64,000 bases of DNA from IDS-8 sp035304345 (GTDB lineage Bacteria > Pseudomonadota > Gammaproteobacteria > Steroidobacterales > Woeseiaceae): the NCBI GenBank assembly GCA_035304345.1, contig DATGQE010000006.1, positions 31,983-95,982 of the forward strand, given 5' to 3'. This document shows, in pieces, positions 56,066 to 64,000 of the stretch; position 1 is the first letter of the stretch; each line of letters opens with the position of its first letter. The notes under the pieces were generated by a model. It saw only the letters and a list, made by a program, of their open reading frames with translations. It was not told where the DNA came from and made no database searches. Both the position numbers and the translations under genes were made by a program.

Positions 56066-57292
56066 TCAGAACGTGAGGAGGAGGCCCGCGAGGGTAGCGC
56101 TCATCAGGTTGGAGAGGGAACCCGCGGCCACGGCCTTCAGGCCGAAGCGTGCGATCAGCTCGCGCTTCTCGGGCACGAGGCTGCCGAGGCCGCCGAGCAG
56201 GATCGCGATCGACGACAGGTTCGCGAAACCGCACAGCGCGAACGTCGTGATGGCGCGCGTCTTCTCGCTCGTGCCGGCGAGATACTCGTCCATGTGACTG
56301 AACGCGACGAACTCGTTCAGGATCAGCTTCTCGCCGAACAGCGCGCCGGCGGCCGTCGCCTCGGCCCAGGGCACCCCGATCACCCACATGACCGGCGCGA
56401 ACGCCCACCCGAGCAGCTTCTGCAGCGTGAGCCCCTCGATCCCGACCAGTCCGGCGAGCCCGCCGACGACGCCGTTGAACAGGGCGATCAGCGCCACGAA
56501 CGCGATGAGCATCGCGCCGATGTTGACGGCGAGCCGCACGCCGTCGCTGGCGCCCATCGCCGCCGCGAGGATCACGTTGGCATGGCGGCTCTCCTCCATC
56601 CTGAGCCCGCCGACGTCGGTCGTGTCCACGCCGGTCCGGTCGTCGGGCATCATCAGCTTCGCCATCAGCAGGCCGCCCGGCGCGGACATGAAGCTCGCGG
56701 CCAGCAGGTATTTCATTTCCGCGCCCATCATCACGTAGGCGGCGAGCACGGTGCCGGCAACGGAGGCCAGGCCGGACACCATGATCGTGAACATCTGCGG
56801 TTCCGTGAGCCCGTCCAGGTAAGGCCTCACGACCAGCGGCGCCTCGGTCTGGCCGACGAAGATGTTGGCCGCGGCGTTCAGCGACTCGACCCGACCGGTG
56901 CCGACGATGCGCCGCAGCGCACCGCCGACCAGCCTGACCACCCACTGCATGATCCCCAGGTGGTAGAGCACGGCCATCAGCGAGGCGAAGAACACGATCA
57001 CGGGCAGGACGTAGACCGCGAAGCTGAACCCGACCTCCTCGGACGCCAGCGAACCGAAGACCATCTGGATGCCGGCCCCCGAGTAGTCGATCACCTGCTG
57101 GACGGCGGTGCTCATCGACTCGATGGCCCGCTTGCCGACATCGACGTACAGCACCAGCGCCGCGACCGCGGCTTGCAGCCCGAACGCCGCGGTGACGACG
57201 CGCAGGTTGATCGCGCGCCGGTTGGAAGACATGAGCACGGCGAAGCCGAGCAGCACGGCGATCCCTGCCAGTCCGATGAGGCTTCCCGCCAT
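56066..57292 (-). CDS. nupC: Concentrative nucleoside transporter (NupC/CNT family)
   Basis: The 408-residue inner-membrane protein has about ten hydrophobic segments and the CNT motifs GQTEAPLVVRPYL near the middle, VSGLASVAGTVLAAYV, EKLILNEFVAFSHM and TFALCGFANLSSIAILLGGLG. CNT proteins import nucleosides with protons or sodium. The ATG at 57292 is preferred over an upstream frame to 57355. It is followed upstream by deoA on the same strand 125 bases away. Together they import and cleave pyrimidine nucleosides. Confidence 0.93.
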   Translation of the reverse strand: MAGSLIGLAGIAVLLGFAVLMSSNRRAINLRVVTAAFGLQAAVAALVLYVDVGKRAIESMSTAVQQVIDYSGAGIQMVFGSLASEEVGFSFAVYVLPVIVFFASLMAVLYHLGIMQWVVRLVGGALRRIVGTGRVESLNAAANIFVGQTEAPLVVRPYLDGLTEPQMFTIMVSGLASVAGTVLAAYVMMGAEMKYLLAASFMSAPGGLLMAKLMMPDDRTGVDTTDVGGLRMEESRHANVILAAAMGASDGVRLAVNIGAMLIAFVALIALFNGVVGGLAGLVGIEGLTLQKLLGWAFAPVMWVIGVPWAEATAAGALFGEKLILNEFVAFSHMDEYLAGTSEKTRAITTFALCGFANLSSIAILLGGLGSLVPEKRELIARFGLKAVAAGSLSNLMSATLAGLLLTF

Positions 57293-57417
57293 CCGTCCCC
57301 CCACGGTTGTCTTCTTGTCGTGGGGCGAAGCATAACGGCAATCGCACGCCCGCACCTAGTCGGCGCTGCGCCTCCGCCGACGGACGGGCGGCCGGGTCGC
57401 GCGCGAGCGCGACGGCC

Positions 57418-58746
57418 TTACGCGCCCTCGGGAACGATGCTGCGGTAGACCACCTGCCGCTCGGGCGGTATGCGGTTGCCGATGCGGCACGCCTTGCGCA
57501 ACAGCTCGGCGCCGCGCGCGGCCGCTTCGGGTGTGGCGGCGTGCACGAAAGCGAGCGGCGTACGCTTGTCCACCCGCGAGCCGATCGGGGCGAACGCACC
57601 GAAGCCCGCGGACAGGTCCAGCACGTCGTCCTGCTTGCGGCGTCCTCCGCCCATCTCGATGATCGCATTGCCGATCGCGAAGGCGTCCACCTGCACCAGG
57701 TACCCTTCGGTCTCGGCAAACACGGGCTTGTTGACCTTCGCGGTCGGCAGGTGCTTTTCGAAGTCCGAGACGAAGTTGGGGGGTCCCCCGAGCCCGGCGA
57801 CCATGCGCTCGAACGCCTCGGCGGCCCGGCCGGACGAGACGGCCTGGTCGGCGCGCCGGCGCGCCGCGTCGCGCCCGGGCTCGAGATCCAGCATCAGGAA
57901 CAGCTCGATGCAGAGCTGCATCACGACCTCGTCCAGTCTCGGGTCCCTGTGCTCGTTTCTCAGGTACGCCATCGCCTCGGCGACCTCGAGCGCATTGCCG
58001 GCCGTCAATCCGAGAACCTCGTTCATGTCAGTGACCAGGCCACGCGCGCGCAGCCCGACGGACTGCGCCGTCCGCACGATCCATTGGCCGAGGTTCTCGG
58101 CGTGCTCGACCGTGGTCATGAACGCGCCGCTGCCGGCCTTGACGTCGAGCACGAGCGCCTCGATGCCCGCCGCGAGCTTCTTCGACAGGATCGACGCCGT
58201 GATCAGCGGTACCGATTCGACCGTTCCGGTCACGTCGCGGATGGCGTACAGGCGCCGATCCGCCGGCGCCAGCTCCTCGGTCTGGCCGATGATGGCGCAG
58301 CCGGCCTCCTTCACCACCTTGCGGAACAGGTCCAGGCCGGGAAGCGGATTGTAGCCGGGGATGCTCGACATCTTGTCGAGCGTGCCGCCCGTGTGTCCCA
58401 GCCCGCGACCGGAAATCATCGGCACGAAGCAGCCGCACGCCGCCATGATCGGCGCGAGCACCAGGCTCACCTTGTCGCCGACACCGCCGGTCGAGTGCTT
58501 GTCGACCACGGGGCCGCCGAGATCCTCTGTTTTCCAGTCGAGCACCGTGCCGGAACGCGCCATGCGCTCCGTCAACCGGCCCACTTCGGCGGTGCTCATC
58601 TTGTTGAAGAAGATTGCCATCGCCAGCGCCGCAACCTGCTCGGCCGGCAGGCTGCCGTCGGTCAGCCCGTCGACGAAAAAATCGATCTCTGCCGCGTTGA
58701 GCTCGTGGCCGTCACGCTTCTTGCGGATGATTTCCTTGAACAGCAT
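57418..58746 (-). CDS. deoA: Thymidine phosphorylase
   Basis: The 442-residue protein is almost the length of E. coli DeoA (440). Motifs are MLFKEIIRKKRDGHELNAAE, AIFFNKMS, DKHSTGGVGDKVSL, SGRGLGHTGGTLDKMSSIPG and DVKAGSGAFM. It splits thymidine and deoxyuridine into base and deoxyribose 1-phosphate. The ATG at 58746 has AAGGAG seven bases upstream. It heads the deoA-nupC unit, which converges on cdd. Confidence 0.95.
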   Translation of the reverse strand: MLFKEIIRKKRDGHELNAAEIDFFVDGLTDGSLPAEQVAALAMAIFFNKMSTAEVGRLTERMARSGTVLDWKTEDLGGPVVDKHSTGGVGDKVSLVLAPIMAACGCFVPMISGRGLGHTGGTLDKMSSIPGYNPLPGLDLFRKVVKEAGCAIIGQTEELAPADRRLYAIRDVTGTVESVPLITASILSKKLAAGIEALVLDVKAGSGAFMTTVEHAENLGQWIVRTAQSVGLRARGLVTDMNEVLGLTAGNALEVAEAMAYLRNEHRDPRLDEVVMQLCIELFLMLDLEPGRDAARRRADQAVSSGRAAEAFERMVAGLGGPPNFVSDFEKHLPTAKVNKPVFAETEGYLVQVDAFAIGNAIIEMGGGRRKQDDVLDLSAGFGAFAPIGSRVDKRTPLAFVHAATPEAAARGAELLRKACRIGNRIPPERQVVYRSIVPEGA

Positions 58747-58838
58747 GCAGTCTCCTTCGCTGGCGCCATCTGAGTATTGCAGACGCATCCGGCGATCGCG
58801 AGGTCGGCGCCGCGCGGTCTCGCGGGCAGCGCACCGCG

Positions 58839-59990
58839 TCAGCTTCCGGCCCGCTCGTCCAGCAGCGCCGCCAGTCGTGCGACGCCCTCGGCGATCTCCG
58901 CCTCGCCGTAGTGCGCAAAAGAGAGCCGCAGGCGGTCGCGCAACCCGTCGCCGGCCGGCGAGAACAGCGCACCCGGCTGGAACCCGGTTTGGTACGCCTC
59001 GACGTGCCGCTTGAGCTCGCTGCTGTCGCCCCCGTTCTTCAGGCGCAGCCAGAAGAAGTAGCCGCCTTGCGGCCGCCGCCAGTCGAGATGCCGGGACGCG
59101 TGGCGCTCGAGCGCGCGATCCATGGCCTCGACCCGCTCGGCGTAGATGCGCCGCAGGCGCGCGATCCACGGCGCCAGCAATCCCTGCTCGATCGCGTGCC
59201 GCACGATGTGCGACGTGTACTGGTTGAAGCTGCCGCCGCTGTTGATCGTGCCGCTCGCGAGGATGTGTCGCATCAGCTCCGCGTTAGCCTGGATCCAGCC
59301 GAGCCGCATGCCCGGCGCGAGGATCTTGGAGAACGAGCCCAGCGAAATGACGTTGCCCTCCCCTGTCATGGCGCCGAACGCGGGCGGGGGCGGCTCGCGG
59401 TACCACAGCATCTGGTAAACCTCGTCCGCGACGACGATGAAATCGTGCCGCACGCTCAGCTCGACGAGTCTCCGCCGCCGCTCGGCGCTGGTCGTGACGC
59501 CGGTCGGGTTGTGGTAGCTCGGAATCGTGTACACGAGGCGGGGCCTGCGACGCGCCAGCGCCCGCTCGAGCGCGTCGACGTCGAGGCCTTCGTCGTCCAC
59601 CGGGATGCCGACGATCTCGAGGCCGTGGTCTTTCAGGATCCGGAACGCCAGGAAGTAGCTCGGATCCTCGACGAACACGGTGTCGCCCGGACGCGTGAAG
59701 CGCTCGCACACGAAATCGAGCCCCTGCGAGCTGCCGGCTGTCAGGAACAGCGTTTCGGGCGGCGCGGGATGGCCGTGCTCGCGTTCCAGCAGGCCGCCGA
59801 GGGCGGCGAGGAAGCGCGGATCGCCCTGCTTCGGCCCGTAGTTCAGCGCGAGCGAGCGCTCGCTCGCGAAGAAGCTGTCGCTCGCCGCCCGCACGAGCTC
59901 GAGCGGCAGCAGGTCGGCGGAAGGCTGGCCGACGCCGAAGTTGATGAAACCCGGCTTCGGCGCGTCGTCGAACGTGACGATCGTGCTCAC
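58839..59990 (-). CDS. PLP-dependent class I/II aminotransferase
   Basis: The 383-residue protein starts at a GTG. It has NFGVGQPSADLLP near the start, LFLTAGSSQGLDFVCERF, YTIPSYHNPTGVT, VADEVYQML and SLGSFSKILAPGMRLGW with the PLP-binding Lys near residue 231, then RLSFAHYGE with the substrate-binding Arg. The pattern resembles 2-aminoadipate/kynurenine-type transaminases related to the aminotransferase half of MocR proteins, but no DNA-binding domain is present. The amino donor is unknown. It is about 90 bases upstream of deoA on the same strand, so read-through is possible. Confidence 0.85.
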   Translation of the reverse strand: MSTIVTFDDAPKPGFINFGVGQPSADLLPLELVRAASDSFFASERSLALNYGPKQGDPRFLAALGGLLEREHGHPAPPETLFLTAGSSQGLDFVCERFTRPGDTVFVEDPSYFLAFRILKDHGLEIVGIPVDDEGLDVDALERALARRRPRLVYTIPSYHNPTGVTTSAERRRRLVELSVRHDFIVVADEVYQMLWYREPPPPAFGAMTGEGNVISLGSFSKILAPGMRLGWIQANAELMRHILASGTINSGGSFNQYTSHIVRHAIEQGLLAPWIARLRRIYAERVEAMDRALERHASRHLDWRRPQGGYFFWLRLKNGGDSSELKRHVEAYQTGFQPGALFSPAGDGLRDRLRLSFAHYGEAEIAEGVARLAALLDERAGS

Positions 59991-60277
59991 GGGAGCTGCA
60001 TCACCGGGCCGGTGCCCGAGTTTCGCGCGTCACGGCGCAGCCGACGGCGCCGGAGGCGCCGCGGGGTCGGCGGGGCCGGCCGCGCCGGTTCGCGAATCGC
60101 GTGCATCGTTCTCATTCTCTCTCAGCACGCGGCCCGATACACGGTTGCCGTACGTCCCTGCGGGCGTGCGCACGCGGTCGGGAGAGGACCACTGCCGGCA
60201 GCCCGGCGGCGGGACATGCCCTGACTTAGCGGCTAAGCTGGACGGACCGGCACCGCGCCGCACCGGAGCAGGCTCCC
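59991..60277. other. Divergent intergenic region with a small palindrome
   Basis: This lies between the aminotransferase (minus) and pirin (plus) genes. The palindrome CTTAGC-G-GCTAAG at 60225-60237 lies 40 bases before the pirin start and could be an operator. No other structure or gene is seen. Confidence 0.4.
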
Positions 60278-61180
60278 ATGACCGACCCCCTGGTGGACAC
60301 CGTCATCGTCCCGCGCAGCCGCGACATCGGCGATTTCGAGGTGCGCCGCGCGCTGCCCTCGTCCCGGCGCCGCATGGTCGGGCCGTTCGTGTTCTTCGAC
60401 CAGATGGGCCCGGCGGTCCTCGCGCCCGGCAAGGGTCTCGACGTCCGCCCGCATCCGCACATCGGGCTCGCGACCGTCACCTACCTCTTCGAAGGGGAGA
60501 TCCTGCACCGCGACAGCCTGGGCAGCGTGCAGCCCATCGAGCCCGGCGAGGTGAACTGGATGACCGCCGGCCGCGGCATCGTGCACTCGGAGCGCTCCGA
60601 CGAGCGGCAGCGCCGGGAGGAATCGCCCCTGTTCGGCATCCAGGTCTGGGTCGCGCTGCCGAAGGCGGCGGAGGAAACCGAGCCCGCGTTCGCGCATCAC
60701 GGCGCGGACGAGCTGCCGGTGTTCGAGGACGACGGCGCGCGCGTGCGGCTGATCGCCGGCACGCTCGCCGGCCAGCGCTCGCCGGTGCGCACGTTCAGCG
60801 AGATGTTCTACGCCGATGCCGTACTCTCCGCCGGCGGGCGCCTGCCGGTCTCGCCGGAGCACGAGGAGCGCGCGATCTATGTCGCGACCGGCGCCGTCGA
60901 GATCGCGGGGCAACGGTTCGAGGCGGGACGGCTGCTCGTGCTGCACCCGGGGGACACGGTCATGATCGCCGCGCCGGAGGCGGCGCGCGTCCTGCTGCTC
61001 GGCGGCGCGCCGATGGACGGCCCGCGGCACATCTGGTGGAACTTCGTCTCGAGCTCGCGCGAACGGATCCAGGCCGCCGCCGAGGACTGGCGCGCCGGCC
61101 GCTTCGACCGGGTGCCGGGGGAGACCGAATTCATCCCGCTGCCCGACCGCCCGCTGCCGCCGCCGGTGGACTACCCCTGA
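60278..61180 (+). CDS. Pirin family bicupin protein
   Basis: The 300-residue protein has RRALPSSRRRMVGPFVFFDQMGP, then VRPHPHIGLATVTYLFEGEI with the metal ligands His-His, GEVNWMTAGRGIVHSE, and the second cupin with a PRHIWWNFVSSS segment near the end. These are the pirin signatures, and the iron-binding His set is complete. Bacterial pirins act variously as quercetinases or regulators of pyruvate metabolism; nothing here decides between them. It is probably monocistronic. Confidence 0.92.
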   Translation: MTDPLVDTVIVPRSRDIGDFEVRRALPSSRRRMVGPFVFFDQMGPAVLAPGKGLDVRPHPHIGLATVTYLFEGEILHRDSLGSVQPIEPGEVNWMTAGRGIVHSERSDERQRREESPLFGIQVWVALPKAAEETEPAFAHHGADELPVFEDDGARVRLIAGTLAGQRSPVRTFSEMFYADAVLSAGGRLPVSPEHEERAIYVATGAVEIAGQRFEAGRLLVLHPGDTVMIAAPEAARVLLLGGAPMDGPRHIWWNFVSSSRERIQAAAEDWRAGRFDRVPGETEFIPLPDRPLPPPVDYP

Positions 61181-61299
61181 CCGCCCGGGGGTTCCCGGCG
61201 CCACAAGGCTTCGGCCGCCATGACGTGCGCGGCGGATGCGCGGCACCGCGGTTACAATGACGCCCGTCCCCGTTCGCCCGCTACACGAGAGAGGACCGA

Positions 61300-62775
61300 A
61301 TGCCCGACGCCCGCCGTGCCGGCCCGATCGCCCTGCTGCTCGCCTTCGCCGCCTGCTCGCCACCCGCACCCGACAACGGCCCCGAGCCCGCCCCTCCGCC
61401 AGCCGACACGACCGGCGATCCCGTCGACCTCGTGGTCGAGGGGCGCTGGGTGCTCACGATGGACGACGCGGACACGATCCTCGAGCACGGCGCGGTCGCG
61501 ATCGACGACGGCATCATCGTGGCGGTCGGACCCGCGCGCGATATCGACGCGCGCTATGCCGCGGCGGAACGCCTTGGCGGCGACAACCGCGTCGTCCTGC
61601 CGGGGCTCATCAACGGGCACTCGCATGCCCCGATGACCCTGCTACGCGGGGTCGCGGACGACCTCGACCTCATGACGTGGCTCAACGCCTACATCTTCCC
61701 GGCCGAGGTCGAGTTCGTCGATCCCGAGTTCGTGCGGATCGGCACCGAGCTCGCGTGCTGGGAGATGATCCGCGGCGGCACCACGACGTTCGTGGACATG
61801 TATTACTTCCCGGACGTGATTGCCGAGGTCGTCGATTCCTGCGGCATGCGCGCGCTCATCTCGACGACGGTCATCGGGCAGCGCAGCCCGGACGGGGAAG
61901 GCGCGGAACAGGACATCGCCGACGGGCTCGAGTACGTCGAGCGGTGGAAAGGCAAACATCCGCGCATCACGCCCATCTTCGGGCCGCACGCCAATTACAC
62001 GCTGAACGAGCAGCAACTGCGCGCCACGCGTGAAGCGGCGAACCAGGCAGGCGTGCCGATCAGCATCCACCTTTCCGAGTCGCCGTTCGAGGTCGACTAC
62101 TCGAAGCGGACCTACGGCACGACGTCGATCGCGTTCCTCGATTCGATCGGCTTTTTCGACGGCACGACGACGATCGGCGCCCACGTGGTATGGCCGACCG
62201 AGGAGGAGATCCCGATCCTGGCCGAGCGCAAGGTCGGCGTCGTTTACAACCCGACCTCCAACATGAAGATCGCCTCCGGCGTGGCGCCGGTCGCGGCCAT
62301 GCTGCGCGCGGGCGTGCGCGTGGGTCTCGGCACCGACGGGGCCGCCAGTAACAACGATCTCGACTTGTGGGAGGAGATGCGGCTGGCGGCATTCCTGCAG
62401 AAGGTCGACCGCATGGATCCCACGGTGCTGCCGGCGAGCACGGTGCTGCGCATGGCGACGGCGGGCGGCGCCGAGGCGATCGGGCTCGGCGACACGATCG
62501 GCTCGCTCGAGCCCGGCAAGCGCGCGGACCTGATCCAGGTGGCATTCGACGACGTGCACTTCGTGCCGGTCTACGACGTCGTGTCGCACCTCGTGTACGT
62601 CGCCGACGAGCAGGACGTCGCGACGACCGTCGTGGACGGCCGCGTGCTGATGCGCGACGGCGAGCTCCTCACGATCGACACGGAGCGCGTGCGCCGCGAA
62701 GCAACGGAGCTCGCCGCCCGCATCCAGTCCGCACTCGCCGAACGCCGCGCCGCCAGCTCCGCCCCGCAACCGTAA
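61300..62775 (+). CDS. Lipoprotein amidohydrolase of the MTA/SAH deaminase type
   Basis: The 491-residue protein begins with an export signal and probable lipobox (ALLLAFAAC), then a Pro/Ala linker. The mature metal hydrolase shows LPGLINGHSHAPMTLLRG with two zinc His, HANYT, ISIHLSESPFEV, TIGAHVVWP and GLGTDGAASNNDLDLWEEM with the catalytic Asp. The GHSHAPMxLLRG and GTDGxASNNxLD wording matches 5-methylthioadenosine/S-adenosylhomocysteine deaminases and related aminohydrolases. Those are normally cytosolic; here the signal places it outside the inner membrane. GAGAGAGGA precedes the ATG. The substrate may be a purine nucleoside, in line with the rest of the window. Confidence 0.87.
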   Translation: MPDARRAGPIALLLAFAACSPPAPDNGPEPAPPPADTTGDPVDLVVEGRWVLTMDDADTILEHGAVAIDDGIIVAVGPARDIDARYAAAERLGGDNRVVLPGLINGHSHAPMTLLRGVADDLDLMTWLNAYIFPAEVEFVDPEFVRIGTELACWEMIRGGTTTFVDMYYFPDVIAEVVDSCGMRALISTTVIGQRSPDGEGAEQDIADGLEYVERWKGKHPRITPIFGPHANYTLNEQQLRATREAANQAGVPISIHLSESPFEVDYSKRTYGTTSIAFLDSIGFFDGTTTIGAHVVWPTEEEIPILAERKVGVVYNPTSNMKIASGVAPVAAMLRAGVRVGLGTDGAASNNDLDLWEEMRLAAFLQKVDRMDPTVLPASTVLRMATAGGAEAIGLGDTIGSLEPGKRADLIQVAFDDVHFVPVYDVVSHLVYVADEQDVATTVVDGRVLMRDGELLTIDTERVRREATELAARIQSALAERRAASSAPQP

Positions 62776-62944
62776 GGGCCTGCCGCGCGGGCAGTGGGCA
62801 GGTCGAGGTCGAAATCACGTCCATCGAGCTCGAGCCGCAGCCGGAGGATGCACCGGCATTGCTGCCGCCCCGCACGCTGATGACCACCGGGGGACGCAAG
62901 AACCAGGATTCCTGGCCGGATCGTAGCTGAGCGGATACCGCCCG

Positions 62945-64000
62945 TCAGAGCCCCACCTCCCCCGGGGGCTCCGGGTCACTGAAGATTCGGCGCAGCGGCT
63001 TGAACATGTACCGCGACTCCGGGTTCTCCACGTTGCGGAGGAAGTCGAGCTGCACGCTCTCGTTGCCGGACGCCGCGGTCAAGAGCTCGCGCAGGTGGTC
63101 AAGGTTCAGGACGGCAACGCCGTCGACCCGGCCAATCAGGTCGTACAGCCAGACCTCCTGGGCTTCACCTTCGGATCCGGGCACGATGCTGTGAACCATG
63201 ACGTCATGGCCGACCTCGAGGCTGCGACGATCACGGTAGCCCGCTTCGGCAAACAGCATGCCGGCAAAGAGCACCGCCTTTCTCGTAGTCACCTTCGGCA
63301 TGGGGTGCAGGCGTCCGTTCACCTTGACGATGCGCCCTTCGCGCCGTACCTCGAGACGCACGTCCTGCAGGCTGCCCCGCAGCGCGTCGATCAGGTCGCT
63401 TTCATGTGAGACCGGCACGCCGTTTGCCGAGACGATGACGTCATCCGGCTCGAGCTGAACCAGCTCCGGCGCGAGGTATGATCGGGCGACCGTCAGCCGC
63501 CCCTCGTCCCCCAGCATCGCGTAGAACCCGACGTCGAGCTCGGGCGGCGACGGGTCCTGGCCCTTCGCAAGCAGACGCAGGATATGGCAGGCCTGGGAAA
63601 TCGGCACGGCGAAGTTCGTGTTCTGCGAGCTCGCCTCGTTGAGCGTCGACGTGCTGATGCCGATCACCTTGCCGCTCACCATGCTGATCACCGGGCCGCC
63701 GGAATTGCCGCCGTTGACGGGCGCGTCGATCTGCAGTTGGGCTGGCCCCAGCCGGCTGGTGCGACCGGAAACCACCCCTCGAGTCCCGGTGAAGTTGAGT
63801 CCGAAGGGGTGTCCAAAGGCGCCGATCGGGTGCCCGACGCCCGGCCGGTCGTTGCAGCCGAGCTCCGCCGGAAGCACGTCGTTCCCCGGCTGGTCGTACC
63901 GGATGACTGCCACGTCCACGTAGGGATCGACGTAGACTTTCTCAGCCCGGGTCTTCGTGCCATCCGAGAAGGTGACCGTCAACTTCGCCGGCGAGTGGCC
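62945..64000 (-). CDS. Trypsin-like serine protease with PDZ-type domain, 5' end off the window
   Basis: The frame stays open to the right edge (the last six codons read GHSPAK before VTFSDG), so the N-terminus with the catalytic His is missing. Visible are VDVAVIRYD with the catalytic Asp, NGGNSGGPVISM with the catalytic Ser, and FAVPISQA typical of HtrA/DegP-like S1C proteases. A PDZ-like region follows (LEPDDVIVSANGVPVSHESD then LRGSLQDVRLEVRREG), and perhaps a second. Its closing sequence, rich in Pro and Glu, is ordinary. It is likely an envelope quality-control protease. About 352 residues are visible. Confidence 0.85.
   Translation of the reverse strand, partial: GHSPAKLTVTFSDGTKTRAEKVYVDPYVDVAVIRYDQPGNDVLPAELGCNDRPGVGHPIGAFGHPFGLNFTGTRGVVSGRTSRLGPAQLQIDAPVNGGNSGGPVISMVSGKVIGISTSTLNEASSQNTNFAVPISQACHILRLLAKGQDPSPPELDVGFYAMLGDEGRLTVARSYLAPELVQLEPDDVIVSANGVPVSHESDLIDALRGSLQDVRLEVRREGRIVKVNGRLHPMPKVTTRKAVLFAGMLFAEAGYRDRRSLEVGHDVMVHSIVPGSEGEAQEVWLYDLIGRVDGVAVLNLDHLRELLTAASGNESVQLDFLRNVENPESRYMFKPLRRIFSDPEPPGEVGL

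Overview
The window is very GC-rich (several lines are near 70-80 % G+C), gene-dense double-membrane-type DNA. It has three TonB-dependent receptors, a TonB/ExbB/ExbD/DUF3450 energy-transduction cluster of the kind known from Gammaproteobacteria, many lipoproteins, a Tat substrate and a membrane-bound urate oxidase. I infer an aerobic, scavenging, high-GC gammaproteobacterium; the sequence does not fix the genus. No rRNA, tRNA, CRISPR array or complete transposase was seen.

Layout. (1) 1-9.4 kb: a mixed region with a lipase-like hydrolase cut by the window edge, an amidinotransferase-fold hydrolase, DoxX, a PadR regulator with a DUF4153 membrane protein, a VOC protein, a homocysteine methyltransferase, a decayed flavin-monooxygenase fragment, an L,D-transpeptidase-like protein and a serine hydrolase. 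(2) 9.3-28.8 kb: purine catabolism on the minus strand: guanine deaminase, ureidoglycolate lyase, allantoicase, OHCU decarboxylase, PuuE allantoinase, PuuD urate oxidase, XdhC/B/A and 5-hydroxyisourate hydrolase. Together they take guanine to glyoxylate and urea. The cluster is split at 11.4-18.4 kb by a lower-GC plus-strand operon: ECF sigma, FecR, STN-type TonB receptor, glycerophosphodiester phosphodiesterase and a GlpT-like transporter. It reads as a surface-signalling system for organophosphate uptake.

(3) 28.9-34 kb: a Tat-exported GMC-type dehydrogenase pair, a lipoprotein RidA homologue, an adenosine-kinase-like PfkB kinase and a cytochrome P450. (4) 34-42 kb: a nine-gene minus-strand TonB system containing two DUF3450/long-ExbB pairs, a short ExbB, two ExbDs, TonB and a TPR protein. 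(5) 42.4-58.7 kb: nucleoside and nucleotide use: DeoD, DeoC, a full aldehyde dehydrogenase coupled to a truncated catalytically dead one (a split ALDH16-like pair), two TonB receptors, an EEP-family lipoprotein, an e(P4)-type 5'-nucleotidase lipoprotein, cytidine deaminase, a NupC-type transporter and thymidine phosphorylase. Two inverted copies of a 228-bp palindromic element bracket the central 9.3 kb. (6) 58.8-64 kb: an aminotransferase, a pirin, a lipoprotein amidohydrolase of the MTA/SAH deaminase type and a trypsin-like PDZ protease running off the right edge.

Read together, regions 2 and 5 form an outer-membrane-to-cytosol route for using extracellular nucleic acids: nuclease/phosphatase lipoproteins and receptors outside, nucleoside import, phosphorolysis, deoxyribose oxidation through DeoC and aldehyde dehydrogenase, and base oxidation through the purine cluster. 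That joint function is inference from gene content.
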